This document shows, one piece after another, positions 15,678 through 25,192 of a stretch of DNA of 64,000 nt. Under the pieces are notes generated by a model. The model was not told the DNA's origin and ran no database searches. It saw only the letters and a list, made by a program, of their open reading frames with translations. Source of the DNA: Pseudomonas sp. 8Z (GTDB lineage: Bacteria > Pseudomonadota > Gammaproteobacteria > Pseudomonadales > Pseudomonadaceae). Position numbers and translations under genes: made by a program. The stretch is taken from assembly GCF_902506535.1 (NCBI RefSeq), contig NZ_LR733827.1, positions 1,758,092 to 1,822,091 on the forward strand, read 5' to 3'. How positions within the stretch are numbered: position 1 is the stretch's first letter; each line of letters opens with the position of its first letter.

Positions 15678-17654
15678 TCAGCGGAAGCGCTCGACCTCCT
15701 GACGTAACTGCGCGGCGACCTGATCCAGGGCGCTGGCGGTTTGTGCCAGGTTGGCCACGACTTCACGCTGCTCACTGTTGGCATGGGCAATGCTCTGCAG
15801 GTTACCGCTGAGCACGGTAGCGGTGCGGCTCTGCTCATCTGTGGCGGTGGTGATGGCGGTGAACTGCTCACCGGCAGCGCTGCTGCGCTCGGTGATCTGC
15901 GCCAGCGCAGTGGCAACCTTGGAGTTGCGCTCGAGACCTTCCTGCATCAATTTGCGGCCCTGTTCCATGGTCGCGATAGCACTGCTGGTCTCACTCTGGA
16001 TGCTGCCGATCATCGCCGATATTTCATTGGTCGCCTCACGGGTACGGCCAGCCAGGTTGCGCACCTCATCGGCGACCACAGCGAAACCGCGCCCCTGCTC
16101 GCCAGCCCGAGCGGCCTCGATGGCGGCATTGAGCGCCAGCAGGTTGGTCTGGTCGGCAATGGCGGTGATTACGCTGACGATGCCGCCGATTTCCTGCGAG
16201 CGCTGCCCAAGGCTATCGATTACCTGCGAAGTCTCATTCAGCGCCTCAGCAATCTGCACCAGCGCTTCAGACGCCTGATCCATGGAGGTGCGGCCCATAC
16301 GGGTCTGCTGGGCATTTTCACTGGCCAAACGCTCGGTATCACGCATGTTGTCGGCGATATCCTGCGATGTGGCGCTGAACTCCTCGACCGCACCAGCCAT
16401 GCTGCTGATCTCGCCGGACTGCTGATCAATTCCGGTATAGGCCTCGTGGGACAAGCTAGAGAGACTCTGCGCGCGGGCACTGACATCCTGTGCGGCATGG
16501 CGGATGTGCGACACCATGGTCGACAGGGCTTCTCCCATCTGGTTGAAGCTACCGGCCAGCATGCCAATTTCATCATTGCTAGAAAGCACCAAGCGCGCGT
16601 TGAGGTCGCCAGCCCCCAGGGCATGCGCCTGCTGTACCAGGTCTTCCAGTGGGCGCAGCTTGCGCCGCAGCAGCCAGACCACGGCGATCACCGCCAGCAG
16701 CAGGGTAATAGCACTGCCAATGGCGAGCTGGGTACCGACACTCCAGGTGACGGCCTGAATTTCCTCGCGCGGCATACTCGCCAGCACGACCCATGGGCCA
16801 CCAGGGAACGGCATGGCCACGCTGTAGAACTCCTGCTGGCCGTCATGCCAGAAACCACCCTTGCCGGTGCGCGAAAGCAGTGTACTCAGCTCAGTGGGCA
16901 AGCTGTCCAGAACACCTGCACCGGCCGGTTTGACCAACCACTTGCCCTGCTCGTCCAACAGCGCCAGGGAGCCGGTGCTGCCGATACGGAACTCGCTCAG
17001 CTTACGCAGTTGCAGGTTCTGCGCATCGGTATAGTCGAAGCCGACGAAGAGCACAGCGATAACCTTACCGCCAGCGTCACGCACCGGGGTGTACTGGGTC
17101 ATGTAGTAGCGGTCGAACAGCACCGCTCGCCCCACGTAGCCTTGCCCTGCCAACAGGCGCTGGTAGGCCGGATGCTTGTGATCGAGCACAGTACCCAGCG
17201 CACGGGAGCCATCCTGCTTAGCCAGCGAGGTGGTAATACGAATGAATTCCTCACCATCACGCACAAAAACAGTGGCGACACCGGCTGTCATGCGCTTGAA
17301 GTCATCGACCTCGGTAAATTCGTTGTTCAGGCGTGTAGCACCGAGGTACAGGGCTGGCGACTGCATGCTGCCTACTGTCACCCGTTCGTCCGCCTGCACC
17401 CGCAAGCCCTGACTAAAACGCTGTTCGAACAACCCGGCAAGACGCTGAGTGCTGTCACGCAAGCTGCCGTGGAAGGTTTCCAACTGATCGGCCAGTAAGC
17501 TGGCCTCACTCCCCAAGTGCTTGGCACGGGTAGACAGATTGGCCTCGTTCAGAGAACGCAGGGCGAACAGTGTGCTAAGACTGATCAGCAGTACCAGAAT
17601 CAGCGCAAGCGCGGCAGCCAGTTGCAAGGCAATACGAGAACGGGGCGGGTTCAT
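15678..17654 (-). CDS. Methyl-accepting chemotaxis protein with periplasmic Cache domain
   Basis: 658-residue inner-membrane chemoreceptor. TM1 is at about residues 9-30. The periplasmic region at about 32-298 looks like a Cache_3/Cache_2-type sensor (ALYLGATRLNNEFTEVDDF and later GYVGRAVLFDRYYMTQYTPV). TM2 is at about 299-322, followed by HAMP, and the cytoplasmic hairpin tip contains NLLALNAAIEAARAGEQGRG, which contacts CheA/CheW. Glu/Gln methylation segments flank the tip. The ATG at 17,654 has CGGAGCCCGCC in front; the longer frame would need a TTG. No CheR-docking pentapeptide is seen at the C-terminus, which ends RQEVERFR. The ligand is unknown; related Cache_3 receptors sense C4-dicarboxylates and other organic acids. 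Confidence 0.9.
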   Translation of the reverse strand: MNPPRSRIALQLAAALALILVLLISLSTLFALRSLNEANLSTRAKHLGSEASLLADQLETFHGSLRDSTQRLAGLFEQRFSQGLRVQADERVTVGSMQSPALYLGATRLNNEFTEVDDFKRMTAGVATVFVRDGEEFIRITTSLAKQDGSRALGTVLDHKHPAYQRLLAGQGYVGRAVLFDRYYMTQYTPVRDAGGKVIAVLFVGFDYTDAQNLQLRKLSEFRIGSTGSLALLDEQGKWLVKPAGAGVLDSLPTELSTLLSRTGKGGFWHDGQQEFYSVAMPFPGGPWVVLASMPREEIQAVTWSVGTQLAIGSAITLLLAVIAVVWLLRRKLRPLEDLVQQAHALGAGDLNARLVLSSNDEIGMLAGSFNQMGEALSTMVSHIRHAAQDVSARAQSLSSLSHEAYTGIDQQSGEISSMAGAVEEFSATSQDIADNMRDTERLASENAQQTRMGRTSMDQASEALVQIAEALNETSQVIDSLGQRSQEIGGIVSVITAIADQTNLLALNAAIEAARAGEQGRGFAVVADEVRNLAGRTREATNEISAMIGSIQSETSSAIATMEQGRKLMQEGLERNSKVATALAQITERSSAAGEQFTAITTATDEQSRTATVLSGNLQSIAHANSEQREVVANLAQTASALDQVAAQLRQEVERFR

Positions 17655-17826
17655 GGCGGGCTCCGAGTTGGCCAAACGCAGGCGATGGCGGATGACCAGA
17701 TAATGTCGTTATCAAACCTGGTCATCCGATGACTCGGCGAAAGCGCGCGAGAATACTTGACTGTTTAGTTCAGTCAATCGCCATACGCCAAATGGCCATC
17801 ATTTTTTATCAAAATGTCGTACCCGT

Positions 17827-18747
17827 TTAATCCAGGTACTCGACCTTAGGCATTGCGACCGCTTGAACCTGTGCCAGTAGATACTCTCGCAGCCGTCGCA
17901 GGCGCCCTTGAGCACGATGCGACCGTGGCCACACTAAATAGTAGCTCTCCCCGCTGAAAACGCCGGTCGGCCAGGGCAATGCCAGGCGCCCAAGCGCCAC
18001 ATCCTCGGCGACCATCAGCAGATCACCTATCGACACGCCATAGCCTCGGGACGCCGCAACGATGCCCAGCTCAAGCATGTCGAACATCTGCCCGTTCTTC
18101 AGAGGGACGGCGTCATGCAGACCAGTGGCCTGCAGCCAACGGCGCCAATCGCGACGATCCGCAGTCGGATGGAGCTGCTCGGCAGCCTGTAGCCGTTGCA
18201 GTGACCAAGGGCCATCTGCGGCGTCCGCCGTGCTGCACACCGGGATCAACCACTCACGGAACAACAACGTGCTTTCCCACTCGTCGGGAAAGTTGCCATC
18301 CGAGAGTAAAACCGCGCAATCGAACGGCTCTTGGCGAAAGTCCACCTTATCCACATCCATCCAAGCGCTGGTCAGTTGCACTTCGGCGTCGGTATACGCC
18401 AGGCGATAGTGCGATAGCCGCGCCAACAGCCAACGTACGGTCAGCGTGGTGGGGGCTTTCAGGCGCAATACACCATCATCGCGCTGCACGCTTGCACAGG
18501 CCCGCGCCAGGCCGTCGAAACCCTCACGCAGGCCAGGCAGCAAAGCGCGGGCCTGCTCACTCAGATGCAGGCTGCGACCACGGCGCTCAAAAAGGCGGCA
18601 GTCGAAATACTCCTCCAGCGTACGGATATGGCGGCTTACCGCGCTCTGAGTAATGGCCAGCTCCTGCGCCGCACGTGTAAAGGAGGCGTGACGCGCCGCC
18701 GCCTCGAAGGCGCGCAAGGCATAAAGCGGTGGCAAGCGTCGATTCAT
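17827..18747 (-). CDS. LysR-family regulator, GcvA-like
   Basis: 306-residue LysR-type regulator. The N-terminal winged helix has LYALRAFEAAARHASFTRAA followed by LAITQSAVSRHIRTLEEYFD, the GcvA-subgroup recognition helix. The effector-binding domain covers about residues 90-300. It is divergent from the MATE gene with a 138-bp shared spacer, the usual arrangement for a LysR protein that controls its neighbour; the pair is kept together in P. aeruginosa (PA5293-PA5294). The inducer is unknown. Confidence 0.9.
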   Translation of the reverse strand: MNRRLPPLYALRAFEAAARHASFTRAAQELAITQSAVSRHIRTLEEYFDCRLFERRGRSLHLSEQARALLPGLREGFDGLARACASVQRDDGVLRLKAPTTLTVRWLLARLSHYRLAYTDAEVQLTSAWMDVDKVDFRQEPFDCAVLLSDGNFPDEWESTLLFREWLIPVCSTADAADGPWSLQRLQAAEQLHPTADRRDWRRWLQATGLHDAVPLKNGQMFDMLELGIVAASRGYGVSIGDLLMVAEDVALGRLALPWPTGVFSGESYYLVWPRSHRAQGRLRRLREYLLAQVQAVAMPKVEYLD

Positions 18748-18885
18748 AGCGTTGACTCATGAGTTTTTAAAATACCAAGCATGGCTATTTTCCTTTTGTG
18801 GCGCGGCGGCACAACTCAGAGAATAGCGGCCACTGCTTCTCATCAGAAAACCTGCTGAGCATTCCCTGCCTAATATTTACTCATC

Positions 18886-20265
18886 ATGACGTTTACCACC
18901 GGACACGAAATGCGGGCGCTACTGCGCCTGGCCGGGCCGCTAATTTCCGCGCAACTGGCCCATGCGCTGATGATTTTTACCGACACCTTGATGATGGCCA
19001 TGCTCGGCCCCAAGGAGTTGGCCGGCGGCGCGCTGGGCGCGACCTGCTACTTTATCTTCTCGATCTTCTGCAGCGGAGTGATCGCCGCCGTAGGCAGCCT
19101 GGTCGCTATCCGCCATGGCGCTGACGACCCTGCCGGAGTCACACGCCTGCTACACAATGGCCTGTGGCTGGCCCTGCTATTGGCTGGCATCAGCGCCCTT
19201 GGCCTCAACGGTCTCGCCCCACTGCTGCCCTACCTGGGCCAAGCGCCAGACGCGGCCAGCCAGGCCATGGCGTTTCTGCAACCCTTGTCGCTGGCTCTCC
19301 CCGGCTACCTTGCCTTCATGGCGCTGCGCGGTTTCACCAGCGCCATCGGCCACCCTGGCCCGGTCATGGCCATCAGCATCATCGGCACCGTCACCAACTT
19401 CACCATCAATTACGCCCTTATTCAGGGTTGGTTCGGCCTGCCCCAACTGGGCCTGCGCGGTATTGGCATGACCACCGCGCTGGTCAGTACTGCCATGGCC
19501 CTAGCGCTGGCCCTGTATATCCGGGTCGCCCCGATCTACCGCCGTTACCCCCTGCACCTCGGTCGCCCGCAGCGAGCCGAGATACGCGCGCTGCTGCGTC
19601 TGGGCCTACCCATTGGCGGCACCTATGCGGCCGAGCAGGGCCTGTTCACCTTCGCCACGCTGTGCATGGGCGCGCTGGGCAGTGTGCCGTTGGCGGCCCA
19701 TCAGATTGCCATGCAGACCGTCGCGCTGGCGTTCATCGTGCCGCAGGGGTTGTCCTATGCCGTGACCTTCCGCGTCGGCCTGCATTACGGCGCCGGGCGG
19801 CTCGCGATGTCGCGCCTGAGCGGTCATCTGGGCATGCTGCTTGGCGCCGGGCTGATGCTGCTGTTCGCCCTACTGTTCTGGCTGCTACCGGAATGGATCA
19901 TCGGTCTATTCCTAGACCGCCACGACCCGGCCTTCGCCGAGATCATCACCCTGGCAGTGAGCCTGCTGGCGATCGCCGCCTGGTTCGAGCTGTTCGATGG
20001 CCTGCAGAGCATCGCCATGGGCGCGATTCGTGGCCTGAACGATGGCCGCCTGACTCTGGTGCTCGGCCTGAGCGGTTACTGGTGCGTCGGCGCACCACTG
20101 GTCTGGCTGCTGGCGTTTGCGCTGGGTTGGGGGGCGCATGGCGTATGGTGGGGGCTGGCCGCCGGACTAGCAGTAACGGCGACCGGCCTGGTGCTGGGCT
20201 TTCGCTGGAAAACAACGCGCCTGCAGCGTTCGCAAGACATCGAGGACAAGGCCTGCCTGGCGTAG
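18886..20265 (+). CDS. MATE-family (NorM-like) multidrug efflux transporter
   Basis: 459-residue inner-membrane cation-coupled exporter with 12 hydrophobic helices in two homologous halves. It begins EMRALLRLAGPLISAQLAHA, the NorM-type helix 1, and contains LPIGGTYAAEQGLFTFATLC at the start of the second half and HQIAMQTVALAF, typical of MATE proteins. It exports fluoroquinolone- and dye-like cations in related bacteria. The start at 18,886 has a weak ribosome site; ATG at 18,910 (after GGACACGAA) is a possible alternative that trims eight residues. Probably regulated by the divergent LysR gene. Confidence 0.92.
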   Translation: MTFTTGHEMRALLRLAGPLISAQLAHALMIFTDTLMMAMLGPKELAGGALGATCYFIFSIFCSGVIAAVGSLVAIRHGADDPAGVTRLLHNGLWLALLLAGISALGLNGLAPLLPYLGQAPDAASQAMAFLQPLSLALPGYLAFMALRGFTSAIGHPGPVMAISIIGTVTNFTINYALIQGWFGLPQLGLRGIGMTTALVSTAMALALALYIRVAPIYRRYPLHLGRPQRAEIRALLRLGLPIGGTYAAEQGLFTFATLCMGALGSVPLAAHQIAMQTVALAFIVPQGLSYAVTFRVGLHYGAGRLAMSRLSGHLGMLLGAGLMLLFALLFWLLPEWIIGLFLDRHDPAFAEIITLAVSLLAIAAWFELFDGLQSIAMGAIRGLNDGRLTLVLGLSGYWCVGAPLVWLLAFALGWGAHGVWWGLAAGLAVTATGLVLGFRWKTTRLQRSQDIEDKACLA

Positions 20266-20284
20266 CCCGGATGCACGCCTGCGC

Positions 20285-21955
20285 CTACGCGCCGCCGCCA
20301 AGCAAGGGCTGACGCATGCCAAATACCAGAAAGCGAGCCAGCTCAGGCAGCGGCACGGGCTTGCTGATCAGGTAACCCTGCACTTGGTTGCAGCCGAACT
20401 GACGCAGCATCTCCAATTGCTCGATGTTCTCCACACCCTCGGCCACCACCTCTAGATTGAGGTTATGCGCCAGATTGATCATCGCCCGCACCAATTGGTG
20501 GTTTTCCGTGCGCTCGCTCATGCCCGCAACGAAGCTCTTGTCGATCTTCAGCAGGGTGATGGGCAGGCTGCTAAGGTGCACGAAAGACGAGAATCCGGTG
20601 CCGAAATCATCCAGGGAAAAACGCACCCCCAACCGCCCCAGAGCCAGCATGGTCTGCTGCACCTGGTCACTGCGGCGCATAACTGCCGTTTCAGTCAGCT
20701 CGAACTCCAGGCATTGCGCGTCCACACCACGCTCCTCGATCAGGCGCCCCAGCGTCGACAGTAACTGGCTGTCCTGAAACTGCCGGAACGACAGGTTGAT
20801 CGCCATATGCAGTGCAGGCAGGCCACGTCCGCGCAACCACTGCATATCGCGCAAGGCACGAGAAATCACCCAGTAGCCCAATGGCACGATCAGCCCGGTT
20901 TCCTCCGCCAGCGGCACGAACTCGCTGGGGGCCAGCAGGCCAAGTTCGCCATGCTGCCAACGCACCAGGGCTTCCAGGCCGACGATACGCCCACTCTCCA
21001 GGCACAGGCGTGGCTGGTAATGCAGCTCCAGCTCGTCGCGGCGCAGGGCGCGACGCAGCTCACCTTCCAGATCCGCCTGACTGCGTGCACTGCGATTGAA
21101 GCGCTCGTCATAGACATGGAAAGCACAACCGTACTGCCCCTTGGCCTGCTGCATGGCAATGTGTGCATGCAACAGTAGCGAGTCGGCACCCTCACCGGCA
21201 CGGGCATGAGCCAAGCCGAGGCTGCAGCCGATCAGCAAGCTTTCACCATCGACCCAGTAAGGCTCGGCCAACGCTTCGGTGATGCACTCGGCCAGTCGCT
21301 CGGCACGCTGCGGGTCATGGCGAGTATCCAGCAGCAGGGCAAACTCATCGCTACCCAGGCGCGCCAGGTGATCGCCTGGCTGCAACAGAGCCTTGATCCG
21401 CGCCACCACCTGCAAAATCAGGCGATCGCCGCCTTGGTAGCCCAGGGCATCGTTGGCATGGCGGAAGTTGTCCAGGTCGAGATGGCCGAGCACCAGGCCA
21501 CGCCCGGCGCATTCGCTCAGGCGTGCGACGAGTAAGGTATGCAGCCCCTGGCGATTGGCGATCCCGGTGAGCGAGTCCTGCTCGGCCAGGCGTTGCAAGG
21601 TGTGCTTGAGGTTGCCTTGTTCACGGACATAGCGCAGGCAGCGGCGCAGCGTGTCAGGCGTCAAGCTGTCACGCACCAGCCAGTCAGTGACACCTGCGGG
21701 CACCTGTTGCGGTTCGCCATCAAGCAGCAGTACGACAGGCAACGGACAGTTACCAGGGGCGGGCAGGCGCGTCGGCGTGGCGAGTAGCAGGCCATCGGCA
21801 GCATTCTCGAACAAACGGCTAGCGCTCTCCCAGGACGACGCAGTAATCAGCGGCGACTGGCTGTTCAACAGGTTCAGATTTTCTCGCAACAACTCGGCCC
21901 AGGCTGGCGAATCAGCCAGCAGCACCAAGCGTACCGGTTCGATGGGCGTGGACAA
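20285..21955 (-). CDS. Response-regulator-like GGDEF-EAL protein (ProE-like)
   Basis: About 556 residues. A receiver-like N-terminal domain (residues about 5-120, starting STPIEPVRLVLLADSP) lacks a clear acidic pocket. The GGDEF domain is degenerate, with GSDEF near residue 202 in place of GGDEF. The EAL domain has an intact EAL near residue 330, then DDFGTGFSSFVHLSSLPITL and the late EGVEN, so c-di-GMP hydrolysis is likely while synthesis is doubtful. The position after MATE and opposite rep matches P. aeruginosa PA5295 (ProE, a reported phosphodiesterase). The start is taken as TTG at 21,955 because GGGGAG lies 5 bases upstream; a GTG at 21,973 is the alternative. Confidence 0.87.
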   Translation of the reverse strand: MSTPIEPVRLVLLADSPAWAELLRENLNLLNSQSPLITASSWESASRLFENAADGLLLATPTRLPAPGNCPLPVVLLLDGEPQQVPAGVTDWLVRDSLTPDTLRRCLRYVREQGNLKHTLQRLAEQDSLTGIANRQGLHTLLVARLSECAGRGLVLGHLDLDNFRHANDALGYQGGDRLILQVVARIKALLQPGDHLARLGSDEFALLLDTRHDPQRAERLAECITEALAEPYWVDGESLLIGCSLGLAHARAGEGADSLLLHAHIAMQQAKGQYGCAFHVYDERFNRSARSQADLEGELRRALRRDELELHYQPRLCLESGRIVGLEALVRWQHGELGLLAPSEFVPLAEETGLIVPLGYWVISRALRDMQWLRGRGLPALHMAINLSFRQFQDSQLLSTLGRLIEERGVDAQCLEFELTETAVMRRSDQVQQTMLALGRLGVRFSLDDFGTGFSSFVHLSSLPITLLKIDKSFVAGMSERTENHQLVRAMINLAHNLNLEVVAEGVENIEQLEMLRQFGCNQVQGYLISKPVPLPELARFLVFGMRQPLLGGGA

Positions 21956-22226
21956 GCAAACTCCCCAAAACACTAGAATGATGACGACTTCTGGTCGCCT
22001 GATCGCGCCTTAATCGACGATGAATCAATACCATCCATGTGAAATTTGACGCATATCCTGAGGTATTGCCAAAAAACCGGCAAGCCAGCTCAGGGTACTG
22101 CAACGAGATAAATAGCCAAGCGCGGCGGCGCGGTATTGCGTGCGCCAGACCACAGTTCCAGACGGTCGCGGCAGAAAAGCTCAGGCCTGTTAGAATGCGC
22201 GGCCCATTTTTCCTGCAAGCGCTCCC

Positions 22227-24236
22227 ATGTCCCGACTCAATCCCCGGCAGCAAGAAGCCGTGAACTACGTCGGCGGCCCCCTTCTGGTGCTGGCCGGCGC
22301 GGGTTCCGGCAAGACCAGCGTAATCACACGCAAGATCGCCCATCTGGTGCAGAACTGCGGCATCCGCGCTCAGCATATCGTCGCCATGACCTTTACCAAC
22401 AAGGCCGCGCGCGAGATGAAAGAGCGCGTCGGCACCCTGCTCAAGGGCAGCGAAGCGCGCGGCCTAACCGTGTCGACCTTCCACAACCTGGGCATGAACA
22501 TCATCCGCAAGGAATACGCGCGTCTGGGCTACAAGCCCGGCTTCTCGATCTTCGATGACGGCGACATCAAGGCGCTGCTCACCGACATCATGCAGAAGGA
22601 GTATGCCGGCGACGACGGCGCCGATGAGATCAAGAATCTCATCGACAGTTGGAAGAACGACCTGATCCTGCCCGACGAAGCCCTGGCCAACGCCCGTGGG
22701 CCGAAGGAACAGACCGCTGCCATCGTCTACCTGCACTACCAGCGCACACTCAAGGCGTACAACGCCGTGGACTTCAACGACCTGATCCTGCTGCCGGTCA
22801 AACTCTTCCAGGAACACGCCGACATTCTGGAGAAGTGGCAGAACCGCATCCGCTACCTGCTGGTCGACGAATACCAGGACACCAACGCCAGCCAGTACCT
22901 GCTGGTGAAGATGCTGGTGGGCATGCGCAACCAGTTCACCGTGGTTGGCGACGACGACCAGTCGATCTACGCCTGGCGCGGCGCGCGCCCGGAAAACCTG
23001 ATGCTGCTCAAGGAAGACTACCCGTCGCTGAAAGTGGTGATGTTGGAGCAGAACTACCGCTCCACCAGCCGCATCCTCAAATGCGCCAACATCCTCATCG
23101 CCAACAACCCGCACGTGTTCGAAAAGCAGCTCTGGTCGGAAATGGGCCATGGCGACGAGATCCGCGTGATCCGTACCCGCAACGAAGACGCCGAGTGCGA
23201 ACGGGTGGCCCTGGAGATTCTCACCGAGCACCTGCGCACCCAGCGCCCGTACAGCGACTTCGCCATCCTCTATCGGGGCAACTACCAGGCCAAGCTGATG
23301 GAGCTGAAGCTGCAGCACCACCAGATTCCCTATCGCCTCAGTGGCGGCACCAGCTTCTTCGCCCGCCAGGAGGTGAAGGACCTGATGAGCTACTTCCGCC
23401 TGCTGGTCAACCCGGACGACGACAACGCCTTCCTGCGGGTGATCAACGTGCCGCGCCGCGAAATCGGCTCGACCACCCTGGAAAAGCTCGGCAACTATGC
23501 CAGTCAGCGCAACATCTCGATGTATGCCGCCAGCGACGAAATCGGCCTCGGCGAGCACCTCGACGCACGTTTTACCGAGCGCCTGGCACGCTTCAAGCGG
23601 TGGATGGACGGCGTGCGCCAGCAATGCGCGCAAAACGACCCCATCGCCGCCATTCGCAGCATGGTCATGGACATCGACTACGAGAACTGGCTGCGCCAGA
23701 ACGCCTCCAGCGACAAAGTCGCCGATGCGCGCATGGGCAACGTCTGGTTCCTCGTCGATGCGCTGAAGAACACTCTGGAAAAAGACGAAGACGGCGACAT
23801 GACCGTCGAAGACGCCATCGGCAAACTGGTGCTGCGTGACATGCTCGAACGCCAGCAGGAAGAGGAAGAAGGCGCCGAAGGCGTGCAGATGATGACCATG
23901 CACGCCTCCAAGGGCCTGGAATTTCCCTCGGTGTATATCATCGGCTTCGAAGAGGAAATTCTGCCGCACCGCTCCAGCATCGAGGCCGACACCATCGAGG
24001 AAGAACGCCGCCTGGCCTATGTCGGCATCACCCGCGCCAAGCGCAATCTGGCACTGACCTTTGCCGCCAAGCGCAAGCAGTATGGAGAGGTGATCGACTG
24101 CACACCGAGCCGCTTTCTTGACGAACTGCCGCCCGAAGATCTGGTATGGGAAGGCCAGGAAGAAGCACCCGCGCAGGTCAAAGCAGCCCGTGGTAACGAC
24201 GCCCTAGCCAACATGCGCGCCATGCTGAAAAAATAG
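22227..24236 (+). CDS. rep: ATP-dependent DNA helicase Rep
   Basis: 669-residue superfamily 1A 3'-5' helicase. Motif I is AGAGSGKTSVITRKI, motif Ia TFTNKAAREMKERV, motif II VDEYQDTNASQY, motif III VGDDDQSIYAWRGA and motif VI YVGITRAKRNL. Length and the absence of a long C-terminal Tudor-like region fit Rep rather than UvrD. Rep helps replication forks pass protein blocks. It is divergent from the ProE-like gene, and the ATG is at 22,227. Confidence 0.95.
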   Translation: MSRLNPRQQEAVNYVGGPLLVLAGAGSGKTSVITRKIAHLVQNCGIRAQHIVAMTFTNKAAREMKERVGTLLKGSEARGLTVSTFHNLGMNIIRKEYARLGYKPGFSIFDDGDIKALLTDIMQKEYAGDDGADEIKNLIDSWKNDLILPDEALANARGPKEQTAAIVYLHYQRTLKAYNAVDFNDLILLPVKLFQEHADILEKWQNRIRYLLVDEYQDTNASQYLLVKMLVGMRNQFTVVGDDDQSIYAWRGARPENLMLLKEDYPSLKVVMLEQNYRSTSRILKCANILIANNPHVFEKQLWSEMGHGDEIRVIRTRNEDAECERVALEILTEHLRTQRPYSDFAILYRGNYQAKLMELKLQHHQIPYRLSGGTSFFARQEVKDLMSYFRLLVNPDDDNAFLRVINVPRREIGSTTLEKLGNYASQRNISMYAASDEIGLGEHLDARFTERLARFKRWMDGVRQQCAQNDPIAAIRSMVMDIDYENWLRQNASSDKVADARMGNVWFLVDALKNTLEKDEDGDMTVEDAIGKLVLRDMLERQQEEEEGAEGVQMMTMHASKGLEFPSVYIIGFEEEILPHRSSIEADTIEEERRLAYVGITRAKRNLALTFAAKRKQYGEVIDCTPSRFLDELPPEDLVWEGQEEAPAQVKAARGNDALANMRAMLKK

Positions 24237-24433
24237 CCGGGAGCTATTTTTAACGTCGCGCAGCGACGGCCCGCAGGGCGGCCGCCAGGGATGGCAGGCC
24301 GTAAAAATGACCGGGAGTCATTTTTAACATCGCGCAGCGATGGCCCGAAGGGTGGCCGCCAGGGATGGCGGGCCGTAAAAAATGACCGGGAGTCATTTTT
24401 AACGTCGCGCAACAACGGCCGCCTAGGATGGCA
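24237..24433. repeat. Tandem repeats after rep
   Basis: Two and a half copies of a unit of about 74 bp: CCGGGAG(C/T)(A/T)ATTTTTAAC, then TCGCGCAGCGA-GGCCCG, then GGCCGCCAGGGATGGC and GGCCGTAAAAA(A)TGA. Copies start at about 24,237, 24,311 and 24,386; the last is cut short at about 24,433. Each unit contains self-complementary stretches. No open frame spans it. Confidence 0.85.
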
Positions 24434-24453
24434 GATACAGAACAAGCGACACC

Positions 24454-24503
24454 GTAGCCCGGAGGCAATCCGGGGAAACCGTCCCGGATTGCCTCCGGGC
24501 TAC
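24454..24503. repeat. Extragenic palindrome before xpt
   Basis: GTAGCCCGGAGGCAATCCGGG and CCCGGATTGCCTCCGGGCTAC form a near-perfect hairpin around an 8-base loop. This is a repeated palindrome of pseudomonads. It lies 23 bp ahead of the xpt start. Confidence 0.85.
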
Positions 24504-24526
24504 GTTCATCTTGAGAGGAACATCGC

Positions 24527-25099
24527 GTGCAAACGCTGAAACAGAAGATTCGTGATGAAGGCATCGTCCTGTCCGAGCAGGTACTGAAAGTCGACGCCTT
24601 TCTCAACCACCAGATCGACCCGGCACTGATGCAGCAGATCGGTCATGAGTTCGCCCAACGCTTCGCCGACCAGGGCATCACCAAGATCGTCACCATCGAA
24701 GCCTCCGGTATTGCCCCGGCGGTCATGGCCGGCCTGGAGCTGGCTATCCCGGTGATCTTCGCGCGCAAGTTCCAGTCGCTGACGCTCAAGGACGACCTGC
24801 TGATCTCCAAGGTGTTCTCCTTCACCAAGCAGACCGAAAGCACCATCGCCATCTCCGCCCGCCATCTGAGCGCAACAGACAAGGTGCTGGTGATCGACGA
24901 CTTCCTCGCCAACGGCCACGCCGCCAAGGCGCTGATCGATCTGATCCAACAGGCTGGCGCGCAGATCGCCGGTATCGGCATCGTCATCGAGAAGTCCTTC
25001 CAGGACGGCCGCGCCCTGCTGGAAAGCGAGGGCTACCGCGTGGAATCACTGGCCCGCGTGGCCGCGCTGGAGAACGGCCAGGTGCGCTTTATCGACTGA
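24527..25099 (+). CDS. xpt: Xanthine phosphoribosyltransferase
   Basis: 190-residue type I phosphoribosyltransferase of the Bacillus-type Xpt family, converting xanthine and PRPP to XMP in purine salvage. The PRPP loop is VLVIDDFLANGHAAKAL at about residue 123, and the N-terminal hood has LSEQVLKVDAFLNHQIDP. The start is GTG at 24,527 preceded by GAGAGGAACATCGC, giving MQTLKQKI. It follows rep as in PAO1 (PA5298), but repeats separate the two, so co-transcription is doubtful. Confidence 0.93.
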   Translation: MQTLKQKIRDEGIVLSEQVLKVDAFLNHQIDPALMQQIGHEFAQRFADQGITKIVTIEASGIAPAVMAGLELAIPVIFARKFQSLTLKDDLLISKVFSFTKQTESTIAISARHLSATDKVLVIDDFLANGHAAKALIDLIQQAGAQIAGIGIVIEKSFQDGRALLESEGYRVESLARVAALENGQVRFID

Positions 25100-25192
25100 G
25101 GCACTCGGAGCCTGTTCGCGATCTCGCGAGCAGCGATCCGACGGGCTGGCGCCCCAGCCTGCTTTGCCTCCTTAGGGAGAAGGCTTGGTTGA

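Noticed and set aside
22464..23969. 501-codon minus-strand open frame inside rep
   Set aside because: It is a shadow of the helicase gene, with no ribosome site or recognisable domain.
24237..24433. Possible CRISPR array
   Set aside because: The units are directly adjacent and about 74 bp long, with no unique spacers and no cas genes nearby.
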